DNA of 64,000 nt from Petrimonas sulfuriphila (lineage in GTDB: Bacteria > Bacteroidota > Bacteroidia > Bacteroidales > Dysgonomonadaceae). The stretch is taken from NCBI GenBank assembly GCA_038561985.1, contig CP073276.1, positions 930,001 to 994,000 of the forward strand, written 5' to 3'. A program made the translations under genes and the position numbers. The first letter of the stretch is position 1, and every line of letters starts with the position of its first letter. Shown here in pieces: positions 52,751-62,167 of the stretch. Below the pieces are notes generated by a model. The model was not told where the DNA came from. It saw only the letters and a list, made by a program, of their open reading frames with translations, and ran no database searches.

Positions 52751-53236
52751 TCAATTCTCCTCCGGCATTTTTCCCAGGCATTCCAGAATATCCGGCATCG
52801 AAAATCCTCTGCCCAGCGCAAAACGAATAACCTTAGTCCGCTTTTCATATCCGGACTTTCCTTTTACTGATTTCAGCTTCTTCTCCAACAAAGGTTTTAA
52901 CGATTGAAGGAGAACCTCATCAGAAAACGCCTCCAATGCCTGGTCAATAGTTTCCTGCGAAATTTGTTTCTGTCGCAGGGTAAAAACAATTTTAGTTTTT
53001 CCCCACTTGCTAAAACGGAGTTTATCGCTGATGAAGCTGCGAGTATATCGGGAATCGTCGATGTATTTCTGTTTCAACAAAAGAGACATAATGTTGTTGA
53101 CTGCATTATCAGCAAGTTGCATCCGTAGCAATTTCTGCCGGATGTCAAACGAACAACACTCCTTCATGGAACAGAGTCTCGCCATACGCTGGTAAGCTGT
53201 TTTTTCGGAAACTGGTTTTCGTTCTACTCGTTCCAT
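52751..53236 (-). CDS. recX: Regulatory protein RecX
   Basis: 161 residues with RecX three-helix repeats: YQRMARLCSMKECCSFDIRQKLLRM, LLKQKYIDDSRYTRSFISDKLRFSKWGKTKI and KVIRFALGRGFSMPDILECL. It modulates RecA filaments. recA is not in this window. It sits 3 bp after prmC, in a run of prmC-recX-comF-like genes. Confidence 0.92.
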   Translation of the reverse strand: MERVERKPVSEKTAYQRMARLCSMKECCSFDIRQKLLRMQLADNAVNNIMSLLLKQKYIDDSRYTRSFISDKLRFSKWGKTKIVFTLRQKQISQETIDQALEAFSDEVLLQSLKPLLEKKLKSVKGKSGYEKRTKVIRFALGRGFSMPDILECLGKMPEEN

Positions 53237-53239
53237 ACC

Positions 53240-54079
53240 CTACTCTTTTACCGCTTTTATCATCCTTTCGTTACCCGAAATATCCTTTACCCGTTCGATA
53301 TTTTTGAATCCTCTTTGCTGGAGCAATGCTTCAACCTGGCATCCCTTTTCCCGATTGATCTCGAAAAAAAGGACCCCTCCCTTGTTCAGGTATATCCGGG
53401 CAAAGTCCGCTATCTTTTCGTAGAAAACCAACGCATTTTCGTCCGTAACGAACAGAGCCAGGTGAGGCTCAAACCTCAAGACATTGTCCTCCATGTCCGA
53501 TTTTTCAGATTCAGTCACATAAGGGGGGTTGCTCACAATAATGTCAAACATCTTATCCGAAACAGATTCCTGCAAAATATCTTTTTCCAGGAAAAACAAA
53601 TGTACTCCGTTTCTTTCCGCATTTTTTCGGGCCACTTCCAGCGCATCTGGCGAAATATCCCACGCATGTACTTCTGCATGAGGCAGTTTTTTTGCCAACG
53701 TAACGGCAATACAGCCGCTTCCGGTTCCAATGTCAAGAATTTTTGCGGATGCATTGTTTGTCGAAGTTATCACCCACTGTACCAATTCTTCCGTTTCGGG
53801 ACGGGGAATTAAAACAGAACTATCGAGGTAAAAGGGTAATCCAAAAAAATCGGTTTCACCCAAAATGTATTGAATGGGTTCAGCATTCTTTAATTTATCG
53901 ATAATTTCGCTCAGTTTCTTCACCGCTGCATCGGATAAATGGTTAAATTTGCATGTTAAAATATCTGCCAGTGGGATCGAAAACTCTTTTTCCAGAATCA
54001 GCCGGGTTAAGCTACTGATCTCCTCCGGCGAAAAGTGAGTTTTTAATTCATTTTTTAGGAAGTTTTTCACATCTTGCAT
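53240..54079 (-). CDS. prmC: Peptide chain release factor N5-glutamine methyltransferase
   Basis: 279 residues. The N-terminal helical domain is followed by a SAM-binding fold with ILDIGTGSGCIAVTLAKKLP and the catalytic NPPY in VSNPPYVTESEKSD. LIPRPETEELV is the usual HemK/PrmC motif. It methylates the GGQ glutamine of release factors. Divergent from ribD across 34 bp. Confidence 0.95.
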   Translation of the reverse strand: MQDVKNFLKNELKTHFSPEEISSLTRLILEKEFSIPLADILTCKFNHLSDAAVKKLSEIIDKLKNAEPIQYILGETDFFGLPFYLDSSVLIPRPETEELVQWVITSTNNASAKILDIGTGSGCIAVTLAKKLPHAEVHAWDISPDALEVARKNAERNGVHLFFLEKDILQESVSDKMFDIIVSNPPYVTESEKSDMEDNVLRFEPHLALFVTDENALVFYEKIADFARIYLNKGGVLFFEINREKGCQVEALLQQRGFKNIERVKDISGNERMIKAVKE

Positions 54080-54099
54080 TGTTGGATCGTTTTACTAAA

Positions 54100-54107
54100 C
54101 AAAGATA
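54100..54107 (-). promoter_or_regulatory. -7 promoter element for prmC
   Basis: TATCTTTG on the minus strand, 20 bp before the prmC ATG and only 6 bp from the ribD ATG on the other strand, so its -33 region lies inside ribD. Confidence 0.5.
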
Positions 54108-54113
54108 GAAAAA

Positions 54114-55175
54114 ATGACGACAGACGAAAAATTTATGTACCGATGCCTGCAGCTCGCTCAAAAGGGTGAAGGTTTTGCAAGACCCAATCCCATGGTGGGA
54201 GCAGTCATTGTGCATAACGGACAAATTATCGGTGAAGGTTATCACCGGCAGTTTGCCGAGGCGCATGCCGAAGTGAATGCCGTACTCTCCGTGAAAGATC
54301 AGGCATTACTTTCTTCTTCTACCTTGTACGTCTCACTCGAACCTTGCGCTCACCATGGAAAAACTCCCCCTTGTGCTGAGTTGATCATTGAAAAAAAAAT
54401 TCCGAAAGTGGTCATCGCCGTTTCAGACCCGAATCCTAAAGTGTCGGGAAAGGGTATTGAGAAGATACAAAAATCTGGAATTGAAGTAACTACAGGTATT
54501 CTCCAAAAAGAAGCCGAAGAATTAAACCGGGCCTTTTTTGTGAACCAATTATATAACCGTCCCTATGTGATTCTTAAATGGGCACAGAGTTCCGACGGAT
54601 TTATCGATTACCGACGGTCAACGGCAGAAGAAGCGCCTGCACAGATATCCAATGATCTGACTCATAGCATTGTCCATAGGTTCCGCACTCACGTGCAGGG
54701 AATAATGGTGGGAACCGACACAGCCTTATTGGATAACCCAAAGCTGACAGCCCGGAAGTGGTTCGGTAACAATCCTACCCGGATTGTTATTGACAGGGAA
54801 GCCAAAATCCCTTCAAATGCAGCAATCTTCAGCGAAGACTCGGCCGTTATCGTTTTTACCCAATCAGGCTATCCAGTAAGAAAAAGAAACATCAAGCCCA
54901 TCATCATTGATTTCAACAGAGATACCAACAGGCAGATTCTAAAACATTTATATGCGGAAAAAATCTATTCAGTCCTCGTTGAAGGTGGCACCCGCCTCTT
55001 ATCAACCTTTATAGATAAAAATCTTTGGGACGAAGCGTATATTGAAATTGCTGCAACGAAACTAATTTCAGGAGTGAAAGCCCCCGAAATCTCTATGGAT
55101 AACGCTATTACTAAAAAGTATTTAGACTCTACCCAACATCATTTAAAGAATAAAATAACTCAAAATTTTCTTTAA
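54114..55175 (+). CDS. ribD: Bifunctional diaminohydroxyphosphoribosylaminopyrimidine deaminase / reductase
   Basis: 353 residues. The deaminase half has the zinc ligands in AHAEVNAVLS and PCAHHGKTPPCAELI and the start PNPMVGAVIV. The reductase half has LKWAQSSDGFI, VGTDTALLDNPKLTARK and VLVEGGTRLLSTFI. It carries out two steps of riboflavin synthesis. ribF is at 24426-25418. Confidence 0.95.
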   Translation: MTTDEKFMYRCLQLAQKGEGFARPNPMVGAVIVHNGQIIGEGYHRQFAEAHAEVNAVLSVKDQALLSSSTLYVSLEPCAHHGKTPPCAELIIEKKIPKVVIAVSDPNPKVSGKGIEKIQKSGIEVTTGILQKEAEELNRAFFVNQLYNRPYVILKWAQSSDGFIDYRRSTAEEAPAQISNDLTHSIVHRFRTHVQGIMVGTDTALLDNPKLTARKWFGNNPTRIVIDREAKIPSNAAIFSEDSAVIVFTQSGYPVRKRNIKPIIIDFNRDTNRQILKHLYAEKIYSVLVEGGTRLLSTFIDKNLWDEAYIEIAATKLISGVKAPEISMDNAITKKYLDSTQHHLKNKITQNFL

Positions 55176-55212
55176 ATATTTATTTTGCTATGGTTTAAGT
55201 GAAAAATCTTTC

Positions 55213-55220
55213 TACTTTTG
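55213..55220 (+). promoter_or_regulatory. -7 promoter element for the 55260 lipoprotein gene
   Basis: TACTTTTG, 39 bp before the ATG at 55260. A TTTG lies further upstream at 55184-55187 but the spacing (25 bp) is longer than usual. Confidence 0.45.
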
Positions 55221-55259
55221 CAGAACTTATACGTATTGTACAATATTTTTTTGAAACAA

Positions 55260-56615
55260 ATGACATTAAAATATCTCCACCAGACTGCTTCTATACTATT
55301 ATGGGTTCTGGTATTCTCTTCCTGTCTTAATTCATCGCAAAGCGATATCGAGTTGTCTCACGATGCTCAGATTTATTCGTTCAGCATGTCCTCCAAAAAA
55401 GACACAACCAGCGCACTTTCGGGGACGAGGTTCACTATTGACCAGATTAACAACAAGATTTTCAACCGCGACTCTCTGCCTTATCTTTTCCACGTAGACA
55501 GCATCTACCTGAATATCGCCGGGAAATCAAGTTACACCCTTCCCAGAATTGTAATTAACCTGCAAGACAAGGACAGCTCTTACCTATGGAACGGAAAAGA
55601 CTCTGTCGCTTTTAAACGGTTAAAATCCATTGAAACAACTGCTGAAGACGGTAAAACGGTGAAGTTATACGAGTTCAAAGCAAACATTCACCAACAGGAC
55701 CCCTATATCTTAAACTGGGCAAAAATCACTCAAAATCAACTAATCAATCCAGTAGAACAACAAAAAACCATTCTTCACGGCGGGAAATTTATCACTTACT
55801 ACAAATCGGGGGCAATGATCAAGGCTTCCTCTTCTTTATCTTCAGACGGAAAGAACTGGACCCCGGTAACTGTCTCCGGGCTGCCGGTCACTGTAAAAAC
55901 CAACACTATTCTCTCAACAACAAACAACTCAGGATCAACTGCTTATGCCCTGAATACAGATAATAGCATATATACATCGACCGATGGATTGGTCTGGAGT
56001 AAAGTAACTTCCGATTATCCGGTTATCGCTATATACGGAAAACTACCTTCAGCGTCGGGAGAATTTGCGATACTTACCGCTGTTAATGATGCGGGGACAC
56101 TTAAATTTGCTCTCACAAAGGATTTCACAACATTCACCGTGAAGAGTGCACTACCTTCCGACAACACATTACCAACTGTTGATTTCTCGGCGGTAAGTTT
56201 AGAGAATCCCACAGTTTTCTCTGCCAAATACATCATTCTCTCCGGAGGAAAAGACAAGAACAATATCGTGAACAATAAGCTCTGGATTATCCAGGAATTA
56301 AACGGAGATATCACGCATCTCTCAGAGGTTTCGTCCATTTCCCTCCAGTTAAGTCGGTTGTTCCTGTACGATAACAAAGTATATTTGATGACGTATGAAA
56401 CAGGTAAAAACAAGTTATATTATTCAGAGAATTATGGGCTAAACTGGATTTCGGGGGGAACCAATCAAACGCTTCCCGACAATTTCACAGGGAGAATGCA
56501 CGCATCGGTAATTACCGATACCAATAATTTCATCTGGATTCTCGGCGGAGAATCCGGAGCCCAGGTACCCATCGTAGATGTTTGGAGAGGAAGGCTCAAC
56601 AAGTTAGCGGAATAG
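55260..56615 (+). CDS. Putative lipoprotein with beta-propeller-like repeats (DUF6242-like)
   Basis: 451 residues from ATG 55260 (MTLKYLHQTASILLWVLVFSSC), a signal peptide with lipobox VFSSC. The N-terminal 150 residues form a beta domain. The rest contains repeats of the kind SSDGKNWTPVT, STDGLVWSKVTSDYP and SENYGLNWISGG, as in Asp-box or Kelch-like beta-propellers, ending with WILGGESGAQVPIVDVWRGRL. It resembles the Bacteroidetes DUF6242 group; function unknown. It lies upstream of the outer-membrane assembly genes. Confidence 0.75.
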   Translation: MTLKYLHQTASILLWVLVFSSCLNSSQSDIELSHDAQIYSFSMSSKKDTTSALSGTRFTIDQINNKIFNRDSLPYLFHVDSIYLNIAGKSSYTLPRIVINLQDKDSSYLWNGKDSVAFKRLKSIETTAEDGKTVKLYEFKANIHQQDPYILNWAKITQNQLINPVEQQKTILHGGKFITYYKSGAMIKASSSLSSDGKNWTPVTVSGLPVTVKTNTILSTTNNSGSTAYALNTDNSIYTSTDGLVWSKVTSDYPVIAIYGKLPSASGEFAILTAVNDAGTLKFALTKDFTTFTVKSALPSDNTLPTVDFSAVSLENPTVFSAKYIILSGGKDKNNIVNNKLWIIQELNGDITHLSEVSSISLQLSRLFLYDNKVYLMTYETGKNKLYYSENYGLNWISGGTNQTLPDNFTGRMHASVITDTNNFIWILGGESGAQVPIVDVWRGRLNKLAE

Positions 56616-56664
56616 TTGAAAAACCGGGAATTAGAAGTTGGATAACCGGGGTATTAATTCGGCA

Positions 56665-57360
56665 ATGAAAAAAAGTGAATTTGTCTTTTTTCTGCTTTTG
56701 ATCGCTGCAGTTTTTGACACCGACGAAGTTAAAGCGCAGGAATACAAGCACGAATCCGGCGGGATGTTGGGAATATCTTTCTATTTGGGTGATGCCAACA
56801 AAACAAGACTCTATCTACATCCGGGATTTACGGGAGGCATTTTGTACCGGTACAACATTAATTTTCATTGGGCAGCAAAAGCAAACCTGCTTGCCGGTAA
56901 GGTATCGGGAAATACAAGAGATGCAAATACTGTTTTTCCGCTGGCGCAACAGACATCGTTTAACAGGACATTTATCGATTGGGGCGGACAGATTGAATTC
57001 AACTTTCTGCCTTTCAGTGATAAGTTCACCTACAAGGATGCAAAGCCATATACCCCGTATGTTTTTGCCGGTGCCGGAGTAACTTTTGCCACAGGTAGCA
57101 AGCCATTTTTCAATACAAATGTACCGGTAGGTATCGGTTTTAAATACAAGATAAAAGAAAGGCTAAACATCGGGCTCGAGTTTTCCGTACGGAAATTATT
57201 CGGAGACGGTTTCGATGCGGCGGAGAAAAATGCTGATTGGGGTTTAGATGCTCCTTACGGCATTAAAAGCAGTATTTTTAAAAACCAGGACTGGTATTCA
57301 CTTACAATGATCTTTCTGACCTGGGACTTCGGAATCAGACATGATCCGTGCTGTGAATGA
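56665..57360 (+). CDS. Outer-membrane beta-barrel protein, DUF6089-like
   Basis: 231 residues from ATG 56665 (MKKSEFVFFLLLIAAVFDTDEVKAQ), with a signal peptide. Sequence features are GGMLGISFYLGDANK, GGILYRYNINFHWAAKANLLAG, YTPYVFAGAGVTFATG and a long C-terminal part with WDFGIRHDPCCE. Proteins of this type are often encoded directly before uppS and bamA in Bacteroidetes, which suggests a link with envelope assembly. Function unknown. The gap to uppS is 24 bp. Confidence 0.78.
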   Translation: MKKSEFVFFLLLIAAVFDTDEVKAQEYKHESGGMLGISFYLGDANKTRLYLHPGFTGGILYRYNINFHWAAKANLLAGKVSGNTRDANTVFPLAQQTSFNRTFIDWGGQIEFNFLPFSDKFTYKDAKPYTPYVFAGAGVTFATGSKPFFNTNVPVGIGFKYKIKERLNIGLEFSVRKLFGDGFDAAEKNADWGLDAPYGIKSSIFKNQDWYSLTMIFLTWDFGIRHDPCCE

Positions 57361-57384
57361 TCAACAGAGAATTTAAAAAAACAT

Positions 57385-58137
57385 ATGTCATTACTTGACA
57401 AGATTGATAAGGAGAATATTCCGCAACACGTTGCCATCATTATGGATGGCAATGGCAGGTGGGCTAAAGCCAGAGGTTTGGACAGGACCGAAGGACACAA
57501 AGAAGGCGCTTTATCCGTACAAAAAGTGGTGAAAGCAGCTGCGAAAGCAAAGGTGAAGTTTCTTACCTTGTACGCTTTTTCTACCGAGAACTGGCTTAGA
57601 CCTGAAGAAGAAATACATACATTGATGGAGTTGATGGTGTACACCATTGCCAACGAAACAGACAACTTGGTCAAAAACGGAATCCGCTTACAGTGCATTG
57701 GAAATATTCAACGGCTGCCGGAAAATACCCGAAAAGCGCTGAATCGCTGTATCGAACAAACGTCCTCTGGAGAAGACCTGACCTTGGTATTGGCCTTGAG
57801 TTATTCATCGCGATGGGAACTGGCCAATGCGGCAAAAGCTATTGCTTCCAGCGTCAAAAACGGAGAGTTGGATGAAAGTTCCATTACCGAGGAGACCATT
57901 AATGAATACCTGGCTACAAAAGGTATGCCCGAACTTGATTTACTCATCAGAACCGGAGGGGATATTCGTATCAGTAACTTTCTGTTGTGGCAGGCAGCCT
58001 ACTCCGAGTTATATTTTACCGGCGTTTTCTGGCCCGACTTCGATGAAGAATGCTTTTATGAAGCCATCCTCGATTTCCAGAAGAAAGAAAGGCGCTTTGG
58101 AAAAACCAGTGAACAATTAGAAAAGGAAAACCAATAA
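57385..58137 (+). CDS. uppS: Undecaprenyl diphosphate synthase
   Basis: 250 residues. Motifs: HVAIIMDGNGRWAKARGL (catalytic Asp), GHKEGA, TLYAFSTENWLRPEEE, and the C-terminal LLIRTGGDIRISNFLLWQAAYSELYF. The last reads TGGDIRIS where most bacteria have TSGExRLS. It makes the C55 lipid carrier for peptidoglycan. It is followed by bamA, a common pairing. Confidence 0.96.
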   Translation: MSLLDKIDKENIPQHVAIIMDGNGRWAKARGLDRTEGHKEGALSVQKVVKAAAKAKVKFLTLYAFSTENWLRPEEEIHTLMELMVYTIANETDNLVKNGIRLQCIGNIQRLPENTRKALNRCIEQTSSGEDLTLVLALSYSSRWELANAAKAIASSVKNGELDESSITEETINEYLATKGMPELDLLIRTGGDIRISNFLLWQAAYSELYFTGVFWPDFDEECFYEAILDFQKKERRFGKTSEQLEKENQ

Positions 58138-58195
58138 ATTTCGATATACAGTACTGAAAAGCTGAACAGTTGAAGCGAAAGAAAAAAAAATCACA

Positions 58196-60895
58196 ATGTT
58201 GAAGAAAACATTCCATTTAGTTATACTCTTAATCCTGTTTTCCCAGGTGAGGTCGTTTGGACAAATAACCACCAACGATACTGTTAAAACTGCACCTGCT
58301 GAAGATGTTCCCGTGGTGAATTACACGGCAACACCAAAAAAATACATTATTGCCGGTATTGATGTTACCGGCATAGAAGGAACGATGTATGAAGCACAGC
58401 CTTTTGTATTGGTCAGTTTTTCCGGATTGGCAAAAGGACAGGAAATTCAGATTCCCGGAGAGGAGATCACCAATGCCATACAACGGTTTTGGAAACAAGG
58501 CCTGTTCTCCGATATTAAAATCCTGCAAACCAAGATTGAGGGTGACAGCACCTGGCTCGAGATCAAACTGACAGACAGACCGCGCGTATCGGATATCCGG
58601 TATATCGGTATGAAAAAAAGCGAACGCGACGATATCGAAAAAAAGATTTCCGTGGTCAAGGGAAATCAAATCACACCAAACCAGATAAACAGTGCAAAAA
58701 CCATCATAGAAAAGTACTTTGATGAAAAAGGGTTTGGAGAAGCTGTCATTTCCATTATGCAACGTCCCGATGCAAGTGCGAAAAATCAAGTCATTCTTGA
58801 TATCGAAGTAGATAAGAAAGAAAAAATCAAAGTCAACAGAATCAACATAGAGGGTAATGAATCCATCTCGGATCGAACGCTTAAATGGGCGATGAAGAAG
58901 ACGAACGAGAAAGGCAACATTTTACACCTGTTCCGTACAAAGAAATTTGTTGAGGATCTCTACAAGGAAGACAAGAAAAATTTCATCAACAAATACCACG
59001 AGTTCGGCTACCGTGATGCTGAGATAATACGTGACTCCGTCTATAAGAACGATGAAAAAACAGTCAATATCGATATCGTGGTAGAGGAGGGCCCTAAATA
59101 TCATGTACGCTCCATCAACTGGGTGGGAAATACTCAATACAATTCCATCGATCTGGGCAGAATGTTAAACATGAGCCCGGGTGATGTCTATAACCAGAAA
59201 AAACTACAGGAAAGGCTGACTACCGACGATGATGCTGCCATCAACCTCTATCAAAACAACGGTTACCTGTTTTCGGGCATTGACCCGATTGAAATAAACA
59301 TAGAAAACGATTCAGTTGATCTGGAACTTCGGGTTACCGAAGGCCCCAAGGCAACAATCAAGAAAGTTATCATTCAAGGGAACGATCGCCTCTATGAAGA
59401 CGTCATCCGCCGTGAATTACGGACTAAACCGGGAGCTGTTTTCAGTAAAGAAGACCTCATTCGCTCGGTGCGTGAAATAGCCCAGACCGGACATTTCGAC
59501 CCCGAAAACCTGCAGCCGGGCGTAAATCCAAATCCGGAAGACGGTACCGTAGACCTTACCTACCCGTTAACATCCAAAGGCAACGACCAAATTGAATTTT
59601 CAGCCGGATGGGGTGTTACCGGATTGGTAGGTAAACTGAGCTTGAAACTCAATAATTTTTCGTTGAAAAACCTGATTAACCGGGAAAACTACAGAGGTAT
59701 TATTCCTCAAGGTGAAGGACAAACGCTCATTCTTAGTGCACAGACCAATGGACGTTATTATCAGTCCTACCAGTTTTCATTTATCGAACCTTGGTTTGGC
59801 GGAAAACGCCCTAACAACTTTTCATTAAGCGCTTACTACTCAAGGTATACTGGACTAAACTCCGATTATTACACCCAGATGAACCCCTATATGTACGGTG
59901 GCGGGTACGGAGGATACAGCCCCTACGGATACGGAGGGTATGGAGGATACAGTCCATATGGATATGGTGGATACGGTGGATATGGTGGATACGGTGGATA
60001 CGGCTATCAGGATATGATGGAATATTCGTACGACCCAAATCAGGTATTCGAAATGATCGGAGCTTCCATCGGCTACGGGAAAAGACTGGAGTGGCCAGAT
60101 GACTATTTTCAGGTTATGGCCGAGTTGGGATATCAGCGCTACAACCTCAAAAACTGGTCGTGGCAACAGTTCCCCTTCCAGACAGGTTCGAGCAATAGTG
60201 TTACATTCGGTATAACGCTGCAAAGAAATTCCATCGACAATCCCATCTACACACGCCTGGGCTCGCAATTTACATTGAGCGTAAGTGCAACCCCGCCGTT
60301 CTCGCTCTTCAATAACATCGATTACTCCAAAATGGCCTACTCCGATCCTGCAAAATACACTTGGAACGAGTATCACAAATGGAAGCTAAAAATAAGGACA
60401 TATACTCCCCTGGCTCCGCTCACCGTAAAAAGAACTCCGGTCGTGGCAACCCGGGCAGAATTCGGAATTTTAGGACACTACAACAAAAATAAACTGACTC
60501 CTTTCGAAACGTTCGACGTGGGTGGTGACGGAATGAGCGGCTACTCCTCTTCTTTTGCAACGGAGAATATTGCACTACGCGGGTACGACAACAACTCCAT
60601 CGCACAACAGGGACGCGCTTATACCCGTTTGGGACTGGAGCTCCGTTATCCGTTAATACTTGAGCCTAACTCAACCATTTACGCCGTAGGATTCCTGGAA
60701 GCAGGGAATGCCTGGTATAACCTGAAAGACATGAACCCTTTCGATCTGAAACGCTCTGCCGGTGTCGGAGCCCGTATCTTCCTGCCCATGATCGGTTTGA
60801 TGGGGATAGATTGGGCATACGGATTCGACCCGATCCGGGGAAGCCGGTCGAACAGCGGAAGCCAGTTTCACTTCATCATCGGACAGGAATTTTAA
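58196..60895 (+). CDS. bamA: Outer-membrane assembly factor BamA
   Basis: 899 residues with a signal peptide (HLVILLILFSQVRSFGQ). Five POTRA domains span about 45-440 (for example VNRINIEGNESISDRTLKWAM and KKVIIQGNDRLYEDVIRREL). A C-terminal barrel follows, with the family's GVGARIFLPMIGLMGIDWAYGFD and a terminal Phe (FIIGQEF). Between strands at about residues 565-605 there is a Gly/Tyr/Ser/Pro-rich insertion. It folds outer-membrane proteins into the membrane and is essential. Two Skp/OmpH chaperones follow. Confidence 0.96.
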   Translation: MLKKTFHLVILLILFSQVRSFGQITTNDTVKTAPAEDVPVVNYTATPKKYIIAGIDVTGIEGTMYEAQPFVLVSFSGLAKGQEIQIPGEEITNAIQRFWKQGLFSDIKILQTKIEGDSTWLEIKLTDRPRVSDIRYIGMKKSERDDIEKKISVVKGNQITPNQINSAKTIIEKYFDEKGFGEAVISIMQRPDASAKNQVILDIEVDKKEKIKVNRINIEGNESISDRTLKWAMKKTNEKGNILHLFRTKKFVEDLYKEDKKNFINKYHEFGYRDAEIIRDSVYKNDEKTVNIDIVVEEGPKYHVRSINWVGNTQYNSIDLGRMLNMSPGDVYNQKKLQERLTTDDDAAINLYQNNGYLFSGIDPIEINIENDSVDLELRVTEGPKATIKKVIIQGNDRLYEDVIRRELRTKPGAVFSKEDLIRSVREIAQTGHFDPENLQPGVNPNPEDGTVDLTYPLTSKGNDQIEFSAGWGVTGLVGKLSLKLNNFSLKNLINRENYRGIIPQGEGQTLILSAQTNGRYYQSYQFSFIEPWFGGKRPNNFSLSAYYSRYTGLNSDYYTQMNPYMYGGGYGGYSPYGYGGYGGYSPYGYGGYGGYGGYGGYGYQDMMEYSYDPNQVFEMIGASIGYGKRLEWPDDYFQVMAELGYQRYNLKNWSWQQFPFQTGSSNSVTFGITLQRNSIDNPIYTRLGSQFTLSVSATPPFSLFNNIDYSKMAYSDPAKYTWNEYHKWKLKIRTYTPLAPLTVKRTPVVATRAEFGILGHYNKNKLTPFETFDVGGDGMSGYSSSFATENIALRGYDNNSIAQQGRAYTRLGLELRYPLILEPNSTIYAVGFLEAGNAWYNLKDMNPFDLKRSAGVGARIFLPMIGLMGIDWAYGFDPIRGSRSNSGSQFHFIIGQEF
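59887..60009 (+). repeat. Gly-Tyr-rich in-frame repeat within bamA
   Basis: The DNA repeats units such as GGATACGGTGGATATGGT and encodes GGY, GYGGY and SPYGY units. GGYGGYSPYGY occurs twice in tandem, followed by four GGY steps. It lies between barrel strands, so it is probably in a surface loop. The neighbouring sequence is ordinary bamA. Confidence 0.85.
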
Positions 60896-60982
60896 TTTAA
60901 CAAAATTTATTTCTGCTGGTATAAACGAAATGCAATTTTTGTTGTCTTTACATTCACAGAACAATTAAAACGACTAATGAAT

Positions 60983-61495
60983 ATGAAAAAGACTTTATTT
61001 TTAGTTGGCTTCTTTTTAGCCCTGGCGATCGGAACTACATATGCACAAAAATTTGCTTTCATTGATATGGAGTATATTCTTGGAAAAATTCCGGCTTACG
61101 AAAATGGCAACATGCAGCTTGAAAATGTATCAAAACAATGGCAAAGCGAAGTGGATAAAGCAGCACAGGAAGTAGAAGCCATGTACAAAAAATATCAGGC
61201 GGACCTGGTTTTTCTGGCTGGTGAGGAGAAAACGAAACGCGAGAACGAAATAGTTGCGAAGGAAAACGAAATCAACACGCTACGTAACAAATATTTCGGG
61301 CAGCAAGGTGAGTTATTCAAACGACGCGAAGCGATAATGAAACCTATCCAAGATGACATTTACAATGCTGTAAAGGAGATTGCCGCGGCCAACTCTTACC
61401 AGGCAGTTGTCGACAGAGCTTCGGCCACATCCATCATATTTGCATCGCCGGACATTGATATCAGCAATCAAGTTTTAGCTCGATTAGGGTATTAA
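60983..61495 (+). CDS. OmpH/Skp-family periplasmic chaperone (first copy)
   Basis: 170 residues from the ATG at 60983 (MKKTLFLVGFFLALAIGTTYAQ); an in-frame ATG two codons earlier at 60977 is an alternative start. It has a signal peptide, a short beta part (KFAFIDMEYILGKIPAYE), a long charged coiled coil (about 40-110), and a returning beta part (YQAVVDRASATSIIFA). Skp-like proteins form trimers that hold unfolded outer-membrane proteins for BamA. Confidence 0.93.
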   Translation: MKKTLFLVGFFLALAIGTTYAQKFAFIDMEYILGKIPAYENGNMQLENVSKQWQSEVDKAAQEVEAMYKKYQADLVFLAGEEKTKRENEIVAKENEINTLRNKYFGQQGELFKRREAIMKPIQDDIYNAVKEIAAANSYQAVVDRASATSIIFASPDIDISNQVLARLGY

Positions 61496-61510
61496 TAACC
61501 AAATATTTAT

Positions 61511-61518
61511 TATCTTTG
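61511..61518 (+). promoter_or_regulatory. -7 promoter element for the second ompH
   Basis: TATCTTTG in the 108-bp gap between the two ompH genes, 85 bp before the second ATG. It implies an additional transcript for the second copy. Confidence 0.5.
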
Positions 61519-61603
61519 CGACGCAAAAACAGAAACTGATCAAGACTAAACCGACGTTGATTCAGTCTAAACGAAAAAATTAATAAAATTCAATACACCA
61601 ATC

Positions 61604-62113
61604 ATGACTAAAAAATTAATCATCTTATTGCTCGCGATTGCTCCTATCGCTGCCTTTGCACAGAATGCAAAACTAGCACACATAAACACTTCCGAGCTTT
61701 TTAACCAAATGCCTGAAATCCCGGGTATCGAGACTCAGTTGAACACCAAGCAGGAAGAGATTTCTAAAAACGGCCAGGCACTGGTTGACGAATTCAATAA
61801 AAAAGCAGAAGAATTCCAAAAATTGGCACCCACTTCATCCGAGACCGTTAAAGCCGATCAACAGAAACAGTTGGATCAGATTAATGAAAGGTATCAAATG
61901 TTTTTGCAAAACAGCCAACGGGAAATGGAAGAGTTGCGCCAGAAACTTCTGGCTCCGGTTCAACAAAAGATTGCTACCGCTATTAAAGCTGTGGGTGACG
62001 AAAAAGGATACACCTATATTTTTGACCTGGCTGCTGGAAATCCGGTTTACTTCAATGCTACAACCGCAGAGGATGCCACTCCTTTGGTTAAAACCAAACT
62101 GGGTATCAAATAA
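61604..62113 (+). CDS. OmpH/Skp-family periplasmic chaperone (second copy)
   Basis: 169 residues with a signal peptide (MTKKLIILLLAIAPIAAFAQ), AKLAHINTSELFNQMPEIPG, a coiled coil (about 45-115) and YTYIFDLAAGNPVYFNA. It is a paralogue of the preceding gene with quite different coiled-coil sequence. A bidirectional terminator follows 25 bp after the stop. Confidence 0.93.
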   Translation: MTKKLIILLLAIAPIAAFAQNAKLAHINTSELFNQMPEIPGIETQLNTKQEEISKNGQALVDEFNKKAEEFQKLAPTSSETVKADQQKQLDQINERYQMFLQNSQREMEELRQKLLAPVQQKIATAIKAVGDEKGYTYIFDLAAGNPVYFNATTAEDATPLVKTKLGIK

Positions 62114-62138
62114 TTATCTCTCGCAGAGGCATAAAAAA

Positions 62139-62164
62139 ACTCCCGAATTTCGGGAGTTTTTTTA
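62139..62164. terminator. Bidirectional intrinsic terminator
   Basis: ACTCCCGA and TCGGGAGT form an 8-bp stem around ATT, with A-rich sequence before and seven T after. It serves the ompH gene on the plus strand and the 62168-62524 gene on the minus strand. Confidence 0.88.
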
Positions 62165-62167
62165 TGC

